A stretch of 64,000 bases of DNA from an uncultured Tateyamaria sp. (GCF_947503415.1 NZ_CANNDS010000001.1:682001-746000), one strand, 5' to 3'. Counted from the stretch's first letter, positions 33,969 to 43,232 are shown. A program made the numbers and translations. The notes: a model not told the origin generated them from the letters alone.

Positions 33969-34045
33969 TGGCGATCCCTGAAGGACTCGAACCCTCAACC
34001 TGCTGATTAGAAGTCAGCTGCTCTATCCAGTTGAGCTAAGGGACC
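33969..34045 (-). tRNA. tRNA-Arg (anticodon TCT)
   Basis: A 77-nt cloverleaf on the reverse strand with a GGTCCCT/AGGGATC acceptor stem (one G-T pair), D arm TAGCTCAACTGGATAGAGC, anticodon loop CTTCTAA with anticodon TCT at 34009-34011, T arm GAGGGTTCGAGTCCTTC and an encoded CCA end. It reads AGA codons, rare in this high-GC genome. Confidence 0.96.
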
Positions 34046-34087
34046 GCTGTACCCGTCTTGCCGCAGGTCAACGCGCAGGGCAAGGGT

Positions 34088-34552
34088 TCAGAGCGTGCGG
34101 GTCATGAAAACGCTCAAGGGGTCCTCACGATAGGTCCCGAAAGGCGGGCATTCCGTGAAGCCGTGCGCAGCATACAAGGTGCGGGCCGGGGCAAACATCT
34201 CTGCCGTCCCGGTCTCGAGGCTGACGCGGGTCAGACCGATGTCGCGGGCATGCGCAAGCAAAGCCAGAAGGACGTGACGGGCCACACCCCGCCCGCGGGC
34301 TTCGGCAGCCGTGTGCATGGACTTCAACTCGCCATGCTCTGGGCCAATCACGGCAATCGCACCAACGCCAAGAACGGCAGCCCCCTCGCGAGCGGCAAAC
34401 AGCGCCGCGTCGCGCTCCAGCAACGCATCGGGCTGCATCACATGGCAGCTTTCCTCGGGGGACGATGCGCGCATCAAATCGAAATGACGTTGCAACAGCG
34501 CCGTCACGGCAGGGCTGTCCACGCCCATACGTTCCACCGTCAGACCACTCAC
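34088..34552 (-). CDS. GNAT-family N-acetyltransferase
   Basis: A 154-residue acetyltransferase: acetyl-CoA loop in AEARGRGVARHVLLALLAHARDIG and the C-terminal GTAEMFAPARTLYAAHGFTECPPFG, typical of PhnO/RimI-like GNATs. It starts with GTG 34550-34552, which overlaps the cupin gene stop (GTGA), so it is translationally coupled to it. The substrate is unknown. Confidence 0.88.
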   Translation of the reverse strand: MSGLTVERMGVDSPAVTALLQRHFDLMRASSPEESCHVMQPDALLERDAALFAAREGAAVLGVGAIAVIGPEHGELKSMHTAAEARGRGVARHVLLALLAHARDIGLTRVSLETGTAEMFAPARTLYAAHGFTECPPFGTYREDPLSVFMTRTL

Positions 34553-34995
34553 AACGGCGGCCCCACGAAAGCGACGTCATACAGTTCCGCAAGTTCTGTG
34601 ATGCGCGGCATGTCGGTGGCCGGGCTCAACCCTTCATCCGACACGGCGCGGAAAAACGCGTCGCCGCCGCCGGGTGACAGGGTGATCAGCACAACGGACC
34701 CGTCCGGGGCCAGCCCCTTGAAGGCATGGGGCACACCCATGGGGATCAAGACGGTGTCGCCTGCGCCCGCCTCGAACTGCGCGCCATCGGCTTCAAACAG
34801 GACACGACCGGTGCGCACGACGAAAAGCTCGGCTGCGCTGGTGTGGATGTGTCGGGGCGGGCCCGCGCCCTCGGGCACGTCCTCTTCCCAGACCGATGGC
34901 AGGGTCGCGTCGCCTGTGACGTGAAAGCGCCGGGGCAATCCAAACGCGTCATTCGGGGCGCCCGCCCCTGCAGGCGTGTGCACCGCGCCACCCAT
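34549..34995 (-). CDS. Cupin-domain protein
   Basis: A 148-residue single-domain cupin: PPRHIHTSAAELFVVRTGRVLFEADG (motif 1, with metal-ligand histidines and glutamate) and IPMGVPHAFKGLAPDG (motif 2 histidine). The start ATG 34993-34995 overlaps the complex I subunit stop (TGATG); a TTG three bases upstream is less likely. Function within the broad cupin family cannot be fixed. Confidence 0.85.
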   Translation of the reverse strand: MGGAVHTPAGAGAPNDAFGLPRRFHVTGDATLPSVWEEDVPEGAGPPRHIHTSAAELFVVRTGRVLFEADGAQFEAGAGDTVLIPMGVPHAFKGLAPDGSVVLITLSPGGGDAFFRAVSDEGLSPATDMPRITELAELYDVAFVGPPL

Positions 34996-35306
34996 CAATG
35001 GGTCCAGGCACCGCGCCGGTTTGTGGCAAAGTTGTCACCGTATCCGCCGGGGCGAATGTTGGCCCTGCGCTTGTTTGGCTCTTGCACCTGCGCGTCGATG
35101 CCATGTTCCTTGGCATAGTCGAGGGCAGCCTCTTTGCTTTCAAATGTCATGTGAACCTGCGCTTGCGTGTCGGACGATGACGTCCAGCCCATCAGCGGAT
35201 CAACGGACCGGGCAGATGCAGGTGCGAATTCCAGCACCCAATGCTTGGTCTTGGCCGTGCCCGATGACATGGCCGTCTTGGCCGGTTGAAAGATGCGTGC
35301 GCGCAT
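34995..35306 (-). CDS. NADH dehydrogenase accessory subunit (NDUFS4/ETC complex I 18-kDa family)
   Basis: A 103-residue protein beginning [27 protein letters not shown] and ending [22 protein letters not shown], the form of the alphaproteobacterial homologue of mitochondrial NDUFS4, which stabilises the NADH module of complex I. The frame continues upstream, but the family start is ATG 35304-35306. It heads a three-gene unit whose next two genes (cupin, acetyltransferase) overlap it. Confidence 0.9.
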   Translation of the reverse strand: MRARIFQPAKTAMSSGTAKTKHWVLEFAPASARSVDPLMGWTSSSDTQAQVHMTFESKEAALDYAKEHGIDAQVQEPNKRRANIRPGGYGDNFATNRRGAWTH

Positions 35307-35403
35307 GAGGTCGCTCCATTCTGGCTCCCGAATATATCGGGAATTCCGGCCCGCGCTGCAAGATGCGAATTGTCTCAGATGCAAAGCGTGCCATAACAAA
35401 CAG

Positions 35404-36552
35404 ATGCAAGACACAGACGCGCATATCGCCTGGATCCTGTCCACAGGACGCATGTTGGGCCTTCAGGCATTGGTGGACGGCCTGGGGCCACGCCTGCGCG
35501 ACGGGGGCATGGACCTGATGCGCTTCAGGCTGGGCATGCGCACCACGCACCCGCTGACCACCGCGCTCAGCTTCGTGTGGGAAAATGAGGGCGGACCGAT
35601 TGTTCAGGTCGCAGCCCCGCATGGGCTGGAAAGCCGCTCCGCGTATGTCGGCAGCCCGATGGAACATGTGGCCACGACACGCACGCCGTACCGGCGCAAT
35701 CTGACAGGGCCACTGACGGACACGGACCATACCATTCTGCACGAACTGAAAGAACGTGGTGCGACGGATTACTACGGTGTTCCGCTGGACTTCGTGGCCG
35801 CATCAAGCGGTATCATGATGGTCGTGTCCGATGGCGCAAACGGGTTCAGCGACGACGATATTGCGCTGCTCACCACGCTGTCGCAGGTTCTGTCACCCGT
35901 GGCCGAAGCCCACGGCAACTTCCACCTCGCCACGGCCATCGCCACCAGTTACCTCGGCCCCAATACGGGCCAGCGGGTGCTGGACGGCCAGATCACCCGC
36001 GGTGACATCGAGACGACGCAGGCCGCGATCCTGTTCTCGGACATCCGCGGCTGGACCGCCCTGAACGCCGCCGAACCACCAGAGCGGGTGCTTGAAATCG
36101 CCAACGGGTATTTCGAGGTGATGTCGGATGCCGTCGACAACAACGGCGGCGAAATCCTCAAGTTCATGGGCGACGGCATTCTTGCGCTCTTCCCCTCCGA
36201 CGGCAGCGATGCGGGCAAGGTGCAGGCCTGCCGACAGGCCCTCAGCGCCGCCCACGCCGCCCTCGGGATCGCCCGACTGGCCGACCTGCCCGTCCCCTTC
36301 GGCACCGGCATCCACTATGGCGAATTGCTCTATGGCAATGTGGGCGCGCGCGAACGGATCGACTTCACCGTGCTGGGCCAGTCCGTCAACATCGCAGCCC
36401 GGGTCGAGGCGTTCTGCGGCAGGCTCGACGAACCCATTCTGCTGTCGGACCACGCCGCCCGGCTGACGGGCATGCCCACCCGCCACGTGACCACCGAAGT
36501 GCTGAAGGGGCTGGATATGCCCATGCCCCTGCACGCACCGAACGTCCCCTGA
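35404..36552 (+). CDS. Class III adenylate/guanylate cyclase
   Basis: A 382-residue protein: an N-terminal regulatory part (about 1-185), possibly GAF-like from its pattern [26 protein letters not shown], and a C-terminal class III cyclase domain with the first metal aspartate in [12 protein letters not shown], the second in [10 protein letters not shown] and the transition-state residues in [14 protein letters not shown]. The start ATG 35404 has no clear Shine-Dalgarno; a longer frame to 35293 overlaps the divergent gene. The regulator input is unknown. It makes cAMP or cGMP. Confidence 0.88.
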   Translation: MQDTDAHIAWILSTGRMLGLQALVDGLGPRLRDGGMDLMRFRLGMRTTHPLTTALSFVWENEGGPIVQVAAPHGLESRSAYVGSPMEHVATTRTPYRRNLTGPLTDTDHTILHELKERGATDYYGVPLDFVAASSGIMMVVSDGANGFSDDDIALLTTLSQVLSPVAEAHGNFHLATAIATSYLGPNTGQRVLDGQITRGDIETTQAAILFSDIRGWTALNAAEPPERVLEIANGYFEVMSDAVDNNGGEILKFMGDGILALFPSDGSDAGKVQACRQALSAAHAALGIARLADLPVPFGTGIHYGELLYGNVGARERIDFTVLGQSVNIAARVEAFCGRLDEPILLSDHAARLTGMPTRHVTTEVLKGLDMPMPLHAPNVP

Positions 36553-36693
36553 CCTTCGCCCCGCAACACGCTGTACACGCCAAAGCACGGTTGTGCCCGG
36601 TGCCACAAAACCTGCGCGGAATTGGGAGTCAATGCGCGTGCATATGAGAGCCTGCAAGGGCGAGAGTGCCGCACACGGCGGCACCCTCACGCA

Positions 36694-37248
36694 TCAGAAG
36701 AAATCGTAGTCGATGCTTGGCGCAGGGTTGCTGTACTGGCCTCCTCTGCTGAAGTCAGAGTTGTCGAGGGGGACATCGAAGGTGCCGAAACTGCCATCAT
36801 TGGTGTAGTAATAGGTCGTCTTCGTCTCGTTCATCCGGTCGTAGACAGAGAAGGTTGCGCTGTCGCCACCCGGCTCCACGGACAAATCGTACTCGATGTT
36901 CGGAGGCGTCGACTTGAACTCGAAACCGTCCTCACCGTCGAGGCGACCGTCGAGAAAATCAAAGGCGGCATCCACGAAGTCGCCAACCGTGGGCGGTGTG
37001 TCATCGCCGTCGGCGTCGGACGGGCGCGGTGCCGTCACGATGATCTCATTCTCTTCCTCCGGGCTTGGTGGCGTTGCGCCCCCTCCGCCCCCACCGACAG
37101 GGCCTTGTTGGCCTTGGACGACGCCGAAGGTGCCGAAGGTGCCGCCGAAACCACCCCAAAACCCACCGCCACCATTGTCGTCTGTGGAAATCCGGTCCGC
37201 TGTTACCACAATCTCGTTCTCTGTTTCTGTGTCGTCGTCACTGGGCAT
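36694..37248 (-). CDS. Acidic Gly-rich protein with duplicated EIVVTA-type motif
   Basis: A 184-residue protein not matched to any known family. Its N-terminal half is low-complexity: an acidic start, NEIVVTADR (about residue 11), a Gly/Phe stretch (GGGGFWGGFGGTFGTFG), a poly-Gly run and NEIIVTAPR (about 67). The C-terminal half (about 85-184) is acidic with aromatic residues and ends SIDYDFF. There is no signal peptide or membrane segment. The EIVVTA element resembles the TonB-box-like start of many TonB-dependent receptors, but this protein has no barrel. The start ATG 37246-37248 is preceded by GGAGATG. Function unknown. Confidence 0.7.
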   Translation of the reverse strand: MPSDDDTETENEIVVTADRISTDDNGGGGFWGGFGGTFGTFGVVQGQQGPVGGGGGGATPPSPEEENEIIVTAPRPSDADGDDTPPTVGDFVDAAFDFLDGRLDGEDGFEFKSTPPNIEYDLSVEPGGDSATFSVYDRMNETKTTYYYTNDGSFGTFDVPLDNSDFSRGGQYSNPAPSIDYDFF

Positions 37249-37546
37249 TGAGCATCTCCATGGTTGAGGTATCAGGACAGGCTAGCCAGCGCGCGTGACA
37301 GATCAAACAACAGGATGCGCGCGCCCCTTGGATGCGCGGCAGATCGCTTGTTGCACATCCATGTCGTCAGAAACGAACCCGGACGCACAGCCATGCACTC
37401 CCGTTTTGTCCCGTAAAGCCGACGCCTCGCAGCATTGCGTCGAACCGGCGACCTCCTGACACATTCTGACAGCAATGCACATTCAGGCGGCACCCACCGG
37501 GCCCGCCCCCCTTGCATCCGGGCGGGCGCGCGACAGATAACAAAAC
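37249..37546. promoter_or_regulatory. uvrB upstream region with leader hairpin
   Basis: This 298-bp gap holds no plausible gene. A 7-bp GC stem (CCCGCCC/GGGCGGG, 37502-37526) lies in the uvrB leader about 20 bp before the start codon. No alphaproteobacterial LexA box (GAAC-N7-GAAC or GTTC-N7-GTTC) was seen. Confidence 0.35.
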
Positions 37547-39751
37547 ATGGCATACACGCACACCGATTCCACCGATCCCGTCACCTACCTCGCCAACCCG
37601 GCCGAGGATGTCCGCACCCGTCTCAAGCTGGAGGGCGGCAAAGATCTGGTGATGAACACCGAATTCCAGCCCGCAGGCGACCAGCCCACCGCGATCAAGG
37701 AGCTGAGCGCAGGGGTTCTTTCCGGCGACCGCGATCAAGTCCTGCTGGGGGCCACGGGTACCGGCAAGACCTACACCATGGCCAAGGTGATCGAGGAAAC
37801 TCAACGCCCCGCGATCATCCTTGCGCCGAACAAGACGCTGGCCGCCCAACTTTATGGTGAGTTCAAAGGGTTCTTCCCCGACAACGCCGTCGAATACTTC
37901 GTCAGCTACTACGACTACTACCAGCCCGAAGCCTACGTCGCCCGCTCCGACACCTATATCGAGAAAGAATCCCAGATCAACGAACAGATCGACCGCATGC
38001 GCCACTCCGCCACGCGGGCGCTGCTCGAACGGGACGACGTGATCATCGTGGCCTCCGTCTCCTGCATCTACGGCATCGGGTCGGTGGAAACCTACGGGGC
38101 CATGACGCAAGACCTGAAAACGGGCAAGACATACGACCAACGGCAGGTCATCGCAGACCTCGTCGCCCAGCAATACAAACGCAACGACCACGCCTTCCAG
38201 CGGGGCTCCTTCCGGGTGCGCGGCGACAGCCTCGAAATCTTCCCCGCCCACCTCGAAGACCGCGCATGGCGGCTGTCCTTCTTCGGCGAAGAACTGGAAA
38301 GCATCACCGAATTCGACCCGCTCACCGGCGAAAAAGCCGACACGCTCGACCACATCCGCGTCTACGCCAACTCGCACTACGTCACGCCCAAACCCACGAT
38401 GAACCAGGCCATCATTGGCATCAAGAAAGAGCTGAAGATGCGGCTCGACCAACTCGTGGGCGAAGGCAAACTGCTCGAAGCGCAACGGCTCGAACAGCGC
38501 ACCAACTTCGATCTGGAAATGCTCGAAGCCACCGGCGTCTGCAACGGCATCGAAAACTACTCCCGCTACCTCACGGGCCGCGCCCCGGGCGAACCGCCCC
38601 CCACGCTCTTCGAATTCATCCCCGACAACGCCATCGTGTTCGCGGACGAATCCCACGTCTCCGTCCCCCAGATCGGCGGCATGTACAAGGGCGACTACCG
38701 GCGCAAGTTCACACTGGCCGAACACGGCTTCCGACTGCCCTCCTGCATGGACAACCGCCCCCTCAAGTTCGAGGAATGGGACGCCATGCGCCCGCAATCC
38801 GTCTTCGTCTCCGCCACCCCCGCGGCATGGGAGATCGAACAGACAGGCGGCGTCTTCACCGAACAGGTCATCCGCCCCACCGGCCTGCTGGACCCGCCCG
38901 TCGAAATCCGCCCCGTCTCCATGCAGGTCGACGATCTGCTGGACGAGGTCCAAAAGGTCGCCAAGGCCGGCATGCGCACTCTCTGCACCACGCTGACCAA
39001 GCGCATGGCCGAGGATCTGACGGAATACATGCACGAACAGGGCATCCGCGTGCGCTACATGCACTCCGACATCGACACGCTGGAACGGATCGAAATCCTG
39101 CGCGACCTGCGGCTTGGGGCCTTCGACGTGCTGATCGGGATCAACCTGCTGCGCGAGGGGCTGGATATCCCCGAATGCGGGCTGGTCGCGATCCTGGATG
39201 CGGACAAGGAAGGGTTCCTGCGGTCCGAGACCTCGCTTGTGCAAACCATCGGCCGCGCCGCACGCAACGCCGATGGCCGCGTGATCATGTACGCCGACAA
39301 GGTCACCGGCTCGATGGAGCGTGCACTGGCCGAAACCAACCGCCGCCGCGCCAAGCAGATGGCCTATAACGAAGAACACGGGATCACGCCCGAGACGGTG
39401 AAGAAAAACGTCGAGGATGTGCTGGCGGGCCTCTACAAAGGCGACACGGACATGAATCGCGTCACCGCCAAGATCGACAACCAGATGGCGGGCGGCAACC
39501 TGCAAGCGGTCCTCGATGGCCTGCGCGCCGACATGCGCAAAGCGGCCGAGAATCTTGAGTTCGAAGAAGCGGCACGGTTGCGGGACGAGGTCAAACGTCT
39601 GGAAACGGTCGATCTGGTCGTGGCGGATGATCCCCTGGCGCGTCAGTATGCAGTGGAGAAAGCCGTGGACGATGCGCAGAAGGCGTCCGGTCGCTCAACG
39701 GCGGGGCGGGCTGGTCAAAGGGGTGGGAATGTGAAGCGGCGGAAACGGTAG
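37547..39751 (+). CDS. uvrB: Excinuclease ABC subunit B (UvrB)
   Basis: A 734-residue DNA-repair helicase. Visible are Walker [11 protein letters not shown], the DNA-clamping beta-hairpin [53 protein letters not shown], helicase motifs to [23 protein letters not shown] and QTIGRAARN, and the C-terminal UVR motif ([17 protein letters not shown]) that contacts UvrC. The first 35 residues form an extension before the conserved [18 protein letters not shown]. It recognises and verifies lesions in nucleotide excision repair with UvrA and UvrC, which are not in the window. Confidence 0.98.
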   Translation: MAYTHTDSTDPVTYLANPAEDVRTRLKLEGGKDLVMNTEFQPAGDQPTAIKELSAGVLSGDRDQVLLGATGTGKTYTMAKVIEETQRPAIILAPNKTLAAQLYGEFKGFFPDNAVEYFVSYYDYYQPEAYVARSDTYIEKESQINEQIDRMRHSATRALLERDDVIIVASVSCIYGIGSVETYGAMTQDLKTGKTYDQRQVIADLVAQQYKRNDHAFQRGSFRVRGDSLEIFPAHLEDRAWRLSFFGEELESITEFDPLTGEKADTLDHIRVYANSHYVTPKPTMNQAIIGIKKELKMRLDQLVGEGKLLEAQRLEQRTNFDLEMLEATGVCNGIENYSRYLTGRAPGEPPPTLFEFIPDNAIVFADESHVSVPQIGGMYKGDYRRKFTLAEHGFRLPSCMDNRPLKFEEWDAMRPQSVFVSATPAAWEIEQTGGVFTEQVIRPTGLLDPPVEIRPVSMQVDDLLDEVQKVAKAGMRTLCTTLTKRMAEDLTEYMHEQGIRVRYMHSDIDTLERIEILRDLRLGAFDVLIGINLLREGLDIPECGLVAILDADKEGFLRSETSLVQTIGRAARNADGRVIMYADKVTGSMERALAETNRRRAKQMAYNEEHGITPETVKKNVEDVLAGLYKGDTDMNRVTAKIDNQMAGGNLQAVLDGLRADMRKAAENLEFEEAARLRDEVKRLETVDLVVADDPLARQYAVEKAVDDAQKASGRSTAGRAGQRGGNVKRRKR

Positions 39752-39766
39752 GGCAGAGTTTCGCCA

Positions 39767-39782
39767 GCTAGGTTATCCTAGC
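39767..39782. terminator. Small inverted repeat between uvrB and the low-GC gene
   Basis: GCTAGG-TTAT-CCTAGC is a perfect 6-bp stem with a 4-nt loop in the 26 bp between the converging uvrB and low-GC gene stops. It has no T-run, and it may act as a weak bidirectional terminator. Confidence 0.3.
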
Positions 39783-41151
39783 GTTCCACACTGTTCATTT
39801 TGATCGAAAGTCTACTATTGAATCCTTCAACGGACCGTCCATAGTTGAGTGCCGCTACAACATAGTCGCCTTTTTGCAAACTGACCGTAATTCTTGAATT
39901 TAGACCACCGCCTCCATCATCGTCATATTCTACGATTTCACAACTATTTACTAACCCAACTCGAAGAAGCACGAGGTATGGGTCCACGAATACCTCTCGC
40001 ACCAAATCAGTCAATTCGATAGTTACTCTAATTCCTTCCGTCGACGCCACTTTAAGTGGAGCGTAGTAAGGCAGCGCAACGTCAACATCTCCAGTAAGCT
40101 CCCCTTGCAAATTTCGGAATCCGTCGCGACACTCTGCCAGCGCTTGACTACGTGGGCTCGATAGGTTTCCAATTGACTCACGTGGGATTTGCGGGATTCG
40201 TGCCTGTACCCTGTCCTGAAACTCAAGAACCTCTAGGAATGGGCATTCGGCAGAGTCAAATATCCGGTGGTATTCGCAAATAACTTGCTTACCCAAAAAA
40301 GTAACCTCCGCCTCTGCCACGTCTGTATAACTGTAGTTAACAAGCTCTTGAGCACGTAACGTCCTTAAGTCTTCTAAGAACTCTTCTTCCTCACCGTAGC
40401 GGTAATAAAATTCCCTGAATGATCCGCCCTCGCCATCAATTTCGGAATTTCTTGACGGTCGGAAAGACAGCAGCAAACCCAACGCTCCACTGTAACGCAA
40501 GCGCTCTAGGTGCGTCGTGATTCTATCATTTGCAACAGTTCTAGAGATTGATAAAACTGCCTGAGTTCTTGCTTTATTATCCAAGTCTCCAATAATTGCA
40601 GTACTAGGACTAGTAACCCGCTCTCCTTCTTGCCTTGAGGTCTCTTGCAAATTCGTAATAATTTTATTCGCCAAATCCGAGTCCCGCCCCTTGAACTCAG
40701 ACCCATCTTTTAGTGCTGCACCCCCGACTTCTTCGGAAAGGCTCCGGCCTGTTATTAGAAGTGTAAAATAAACCATATCCTTAGTTGGAATAATTAAGGC
40801 TCCAATAATCAACACTCCTAATGCTGAAATGAATTTATCCCGAGTGCGAGAAATTAAAGAGACAATAATCCCAATAGCCGCGAGCATTGCAAAAAGCTCA
40901 ACACTTCGGAAGCGAATCCACGGCTCAACATTATCCGCAAAAATGATCGAAAAGAACAGGAAAAGTACACCAACAGCTCCAGAAAGGACAAAGACTATCA
41001 GACCGGCTCGTTCAACAAGTCTACCATCCAAGATTACTGGAGATTTTGATGCTTCTGTATCGCGCTTACGCGGCTCCTCGACTGAAGCAACATCTGATTG
41101 ATCATACTCAGGTTCGCTTTGAGCTTCGCTTTTATTATCTTCTTTAACCAT
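39778..41151 (-). CDS. Low-GC orphan membrane protein
   Basis: A 457-residue protein of unrecognised family. After an acidic/basic cytoplasmic start (about 1-45), three hydrophobic segments follow (about 50-72, 85-103, 110-128), then a large soluble part (about 130-457) rich in charged residues, with cysteines near HRIFDSAECPF and ECRDGF. Base composition is far more AT-rich than all neighbours, and codon use includes many AT-ending codons, so it is a likely recent arrival. No integrase or repeat flanks it. The start ATG 41149-41151 lacks a Shine-Dalgarno; GTG 41160 is an alternative. It may be a signal- or defence-related gene, but nothing supports a specific role. Confidence 0.65.
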   Translation of the reverse strand: MVKEDNKSEAQSEPEYDQSDVASVEEPRKRDTEASKSPVILDGRLVERAGLIVFVLSGAVGVLFLFFSIIFADNVEPWIRFRSVELFAMLAAIGIIVSLISRTRDKFISALGVLIIGALIIPTKDMVYFTLLITGRSLSEEVGGAALKDGSEFKGRDSDLANKIITNLQETSRQEGERVTSPSTAIIGDLDNKARTQAVLSISRTVANDRITTHLERLRYSGALGLLLSFRPSRNSEIDGEGGSFREFYYRYGEEEEFLEDLRTLRAQELVNYSYTDVAEAEVTFLGKQVICEYHRIFDSAECPFLEVLEFQDRVQARIPQIPRESIGNLSSPRSQALAECRDGFRNLQGELTGDVDVALPYYAPLKVASTEGIRVTIELTDLVREVFVDPYLVLLRVGLVNSCEIVEYDDDGGGGLNSRITVSLQKGDYVVAALNYGRSVEGFNSRLSIKMNSVER

Positions 41152-41406
41152 AACAATCACGAGAATATATTCATTTAAAACTCACCTATACCATAAAAGG
41201 CGCAAGCACACAACTATGGAGCGAGGCTTGCTATTTGATTTTTTTCTGTGTGACGAGCAAAAACAATGCATTAATCGGTGAAAAGCAAAAAAATGCATAT
41301 TCTCCCACAGAGTCTGACCGGTAGATTTGGCCTAACAACCCCGATGATTGAGGCAACAATGCACCTTTCATCTGTGGCTATCCGCGCCAATAGAAAAGTT
41401 TCCGCC
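41152..41406. other. AT-rich gap upstream of the low-GC gene
   Basis: 255 bp of AT-rich DNA, similar in composition to the orphan gene, with no plausible gene. It probably carries that gene's promoter. The switch back to normal GC occurs near 41400, at the end of the next gene. Confidence 0.35.
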
Positions 41407-41724
41407 TCAAAACACCCCCGCCACCTCATACATCACCGGCTCGAACCGCGTGCACATCCCCGCGATCTCCCGGTTGCGGTCCCGCATCTCGTCCGTCCGC
41501 AGCATCGCCTGAAAATCCTCACGCCGCTGCCATTGCGAGTAATTGGCAATCCGCGTCTGCGCGTCGTTCACGTGCAACCCGGCGGCAATGAACCCCGGCT
41601 GATGAGAGATAAGATCCCGGTACGCCCCCTGCAGCTTGTCCAGCACATCGGCACAGGTGCCGGGCGAACATTCGAAGGTGGTGATCACGGTCTGGCAGTC
41701 GGTGGCGGTGTCGATCTTGAGCAT
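41407..41724 (-). CDS. Antibiotic-biosynthesis-monooxygenase (ABM)-domain protein
   Basis: A 105-residue ABM-fold protein (dimeric alpha-beta barrel): MLKIDTATDCQTVITTFECSPGTCADVLDKL, GFIAAGLHVNDAQTRIANYSQWQRREDFQAM. Such proteins include small monooxygenases and stress-related heme or quinol enzymes. The start ATG 41722-41724 has AGGAGG six bases upstream; an ATG at 41730 and a longer frame are less likely. It stands alone. Confidence 0.75.
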   Translation of the reverse strand: MLKIDTATDCQTVITTFECSPGTCADVLDKLQGAYRDLISHQPGFIAAGLHVNDAQTRIANYSQWQRREDFQAMLRTDEMRDRNREIAGMCTRFEPVMYEVAGVF

Positions 41725-41860
41725 GGGCATCCTCCCTGCCCGCATCATAGCACAGCTTGGCACCGCACGGATCAAGGGCGCATCACGCAACCCATCCCTC
41801 GTACCTATCGGGCCGAGCCTCGCACGATCTGCCTAGAATTAACCATTTGATAACAAACAA

Positions 41861-41878
41861 TGTTTCGCGCGCGAAACA
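41861..41878. repeat. Perfect 18-bp palindrome
   Basis: TGTTTCGCGCGCGAAACA is fully self-complementary and lies between the csp terminator and the ABM gene. It looks like an operator or dyad rather than a coding feature. Confidence 0.45.
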
Positions 41879-41909
41879 AAAAACGCGGCCCCCATACGGG
41901 CGCCGCGCC
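41878..41909 (-). terminator. Rho-independent terminator of the cold-shock gene
   Basis: On the reverse strand a CGCGGC/GCCGCG stem with inner G-C pairs is followed by six Ts (41878-41883), 40 bp after the csp stop. Confidence 0.75.
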
Positions 41910-41921
41910 AAATCTTGAACC

Positions 41922-41946
41922 GTAGGGTGGGGTTTCACCCCACTAC
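41922..41946. repeat. GTAGGGTGGGG-type hairpin element
   Basis: GTGGGGT-TTC-ACCCCAC (7-bp stem, 3-nt loop), extended by GTA/TAC arms with a 2-nt bulge. It lies directly after the csp stop. The form is like widely scattered GTAGGGTGGG hairpins of bacteria. It may assist termination. Confidence 0.45.
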
Positions 41947-41951
41947 CCCGA

Positions 41952-42158
41952 TCATGCCAGAGCGATGTTGACCGCGCTCTCGCGGCCGTCACGGCCGGAT
42001 TCCAGGTCAAACGTGACCTTCTGGTTGTCGGCCAGACCGGTCAGGCCCGAACGCTCAACGGAGGAGATATGGACGAACACGTCCTTGCTGCCGCCGTCGG
42101 GTGCGATGAAGCCGAAACCTTTGGTGGAGTTGAACCATTTCACTGTGCCAGTGGCCAT
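41952..42158 (-). CDS. cspA: Cold-shock protein
   Basis: A 68-residue CSD protein with both RNA-binding motifs: [17 protein letters not shown] (RNP1) and DVFVHISSV (RNP2). It is an RNA chaperone and has the standard size. The gene has a leader with a small hairpin and a terminator downstream. The symbol denotes the family, as several paralogues are usual in this group. Confidence 0.95.
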   Translation of the reverse strand: MATGTVKWFNSTKGFGFIAPDGGSKDVFVHISSVERSGLTGLADNQKVTFDLESGRDGRESAVNIALA

Positions 42159-42181
42159 GTGATGTCTTCCTTCAATAATTA

Positions 42182-42202
42182 CCGCTCACGGGAATGCAGC
42201 GG
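42182..42202 (-). promoter_or_regulatory. Leader hairpin of the cold-shock gene
   Basis: A CCGCT/AGCGG stem in the cspA leader 24 bp before the start. Structured leaders are usual for cold-shock mRNAs, so it may be thermoregulatory. Confidence 0.3.
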
Positions 42203-42368
42203 TCCGGCGTAGTCGTCTTGATCGAGAGACTGGTCGCCGTGAGGAAAGTCAGAACATCGAGTAGAATAGCTATGCAAGCCCGGCTCTACAGCATCCACGC
42301 CAAAGCACAAGGGTATTCGAAACGCGTCGGAAGATGTCCGCCGACGAAATTCGCTCTACCATAATGCC

Positions 42369-42788
42369 ATGCGTATTCTGATTGCCCTCGTCCTGCTGAC
42401 CACGCCTGCCCACGCGTGGGAGTTCTCGACCACCCCGATCTGCACTCTGTCGCACAGCGAAAGTGGGGCGGATGTGCAGGTCACCTATAACCACGCGACG
42501 GCCCTCTATGCCATCGCGATCACCAGCCCAGAGGGGTGGCCCGGTGCGCCCGCCTTCTCCATCCGGTTTGACGGTGCCCGTCCAAACACCATCTCAACCC
42601 AGACCTTTCAGACCACCGACCAGACCCTCACGGTCACGGACAGCGGCTTTGGCAACGTGCTGGATGGGCTAGAGTTCAACAGCACTGCCAACGCCTTCAC
42701 CCAGACGGCTGCAATCACGGTGTCACTTGATGGTGCACCCGGACCGGTCCAACAGTTTCGCGCCTGCACCACAGCCCCCATCGCCTGA
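42369..42788 (+). CDS. Hypothetical exported protein
   Basis: A 139-residue protein with a clear signal peptide (MRILIALVLLTTPAHA-W). The mature part is Thr/Ser/Ala-rich with a beta-sandwich-like pattern and two cysteines (TPICTL, FRACTT) that could bridge in the periplasm. No family was recognised. It starts 7 bp into a modest gap and stands alone. Confidence 0.65.
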   Translation: MRILIALVLLTTPAHAWEFSTTPICTLSHSESGADVQVTYNHATALYAIAITSPEGWPGAPAFSIRFDGARPNTISTQTFQTTDQTLTVTDSGFGNVLDGLEFNSTANAFTQTAAITVSLDGAPGPVQQFRACTTAPIA

Positions 42789-42893
42789 GACGTCAGGAAT
42801 ACCTGACTAAGCGCGCCGCTGCATGCCTGTTACAGTGATCTCATATTTCACTGCCCCGCAGACCATCGCGAGGCCCGTCCAAGGGGCTTTTAC

Positions 42894-43232
42894 ATGGACC
42901 ATTTGTTATTTGGATTTTCACTGACCTTTGTCACCGCGATGATTGTCGTCGTCGGTGACTATGCCATCAAACTCGCCGCGGACGGGAACCAGCCCATGTG
43001 GTCCTGGCCCGTCATTCTGGGTGTTGTTCTCTACGGCACATCGGCGCTCTTCTGGTTCTATGCCATGCAGCACGTGACATTGGCGCAGGCCGGCGTGGCC
43101 TACTCCATGCTCACATTGATCGCACTGGCCATAATCGGAGCCGTCTATTTCGGCGAAACGCTCCACGCCCGCGAATATGCGGGGCTGGGCTGCGCACTCT
43201 TGTCGATGATCCTGATGAGCCGCCTCGCCTAA
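42894..43232 (+). CDS. EamA/SMR-like small membrane transporter
   Basis: A 112-residue protein with four hydrophobic segments (about 6-24, 36-57, 62-83, 90-110), ending LLSMILMSRLA. The size and layout resemble half-size EamA (DMT) transporters or small multidrug-resistance pumps, with a conserved glutamate in VYFGETLHAREYAG. It overlaps by 4 bp the stop of the converging zinc-ribbon gene. The substrate is unknown. Confidence 0.75.
   Translation: MDHLLFGFSLTFVTAMIVVVGDYAIKLAADGNQPMWSWPVILGVVLYGTSALFWFYAMQHVTLAQAGVAYSMLTLIALAIIGAVYFGETLHAREYAGLGCALLSMILMSRLA

Noticed and set aside
33663-34010. Forward frame of 115 codons before the tRNA
   Set aside because: It runs into the tRNA, has no ribosome-binding site and no family pattern.
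37249-37546. LexA (SOS) box before uvrB
   Set aside because: No GAAC-N7-GAAC or GTTC-N7-GTTC was found; only single GAAC words.
37367-39505. 712-codon reverse frame opposite uvrB
   Set aside because: It is a shadow of uvrB; the composition is typical of antisense frames.
41278-41850. 190-codon forward frame opposite the ABM gene
   Set aside because: It overlaps the ABM gene in antisense and spans a composition border; no motif.
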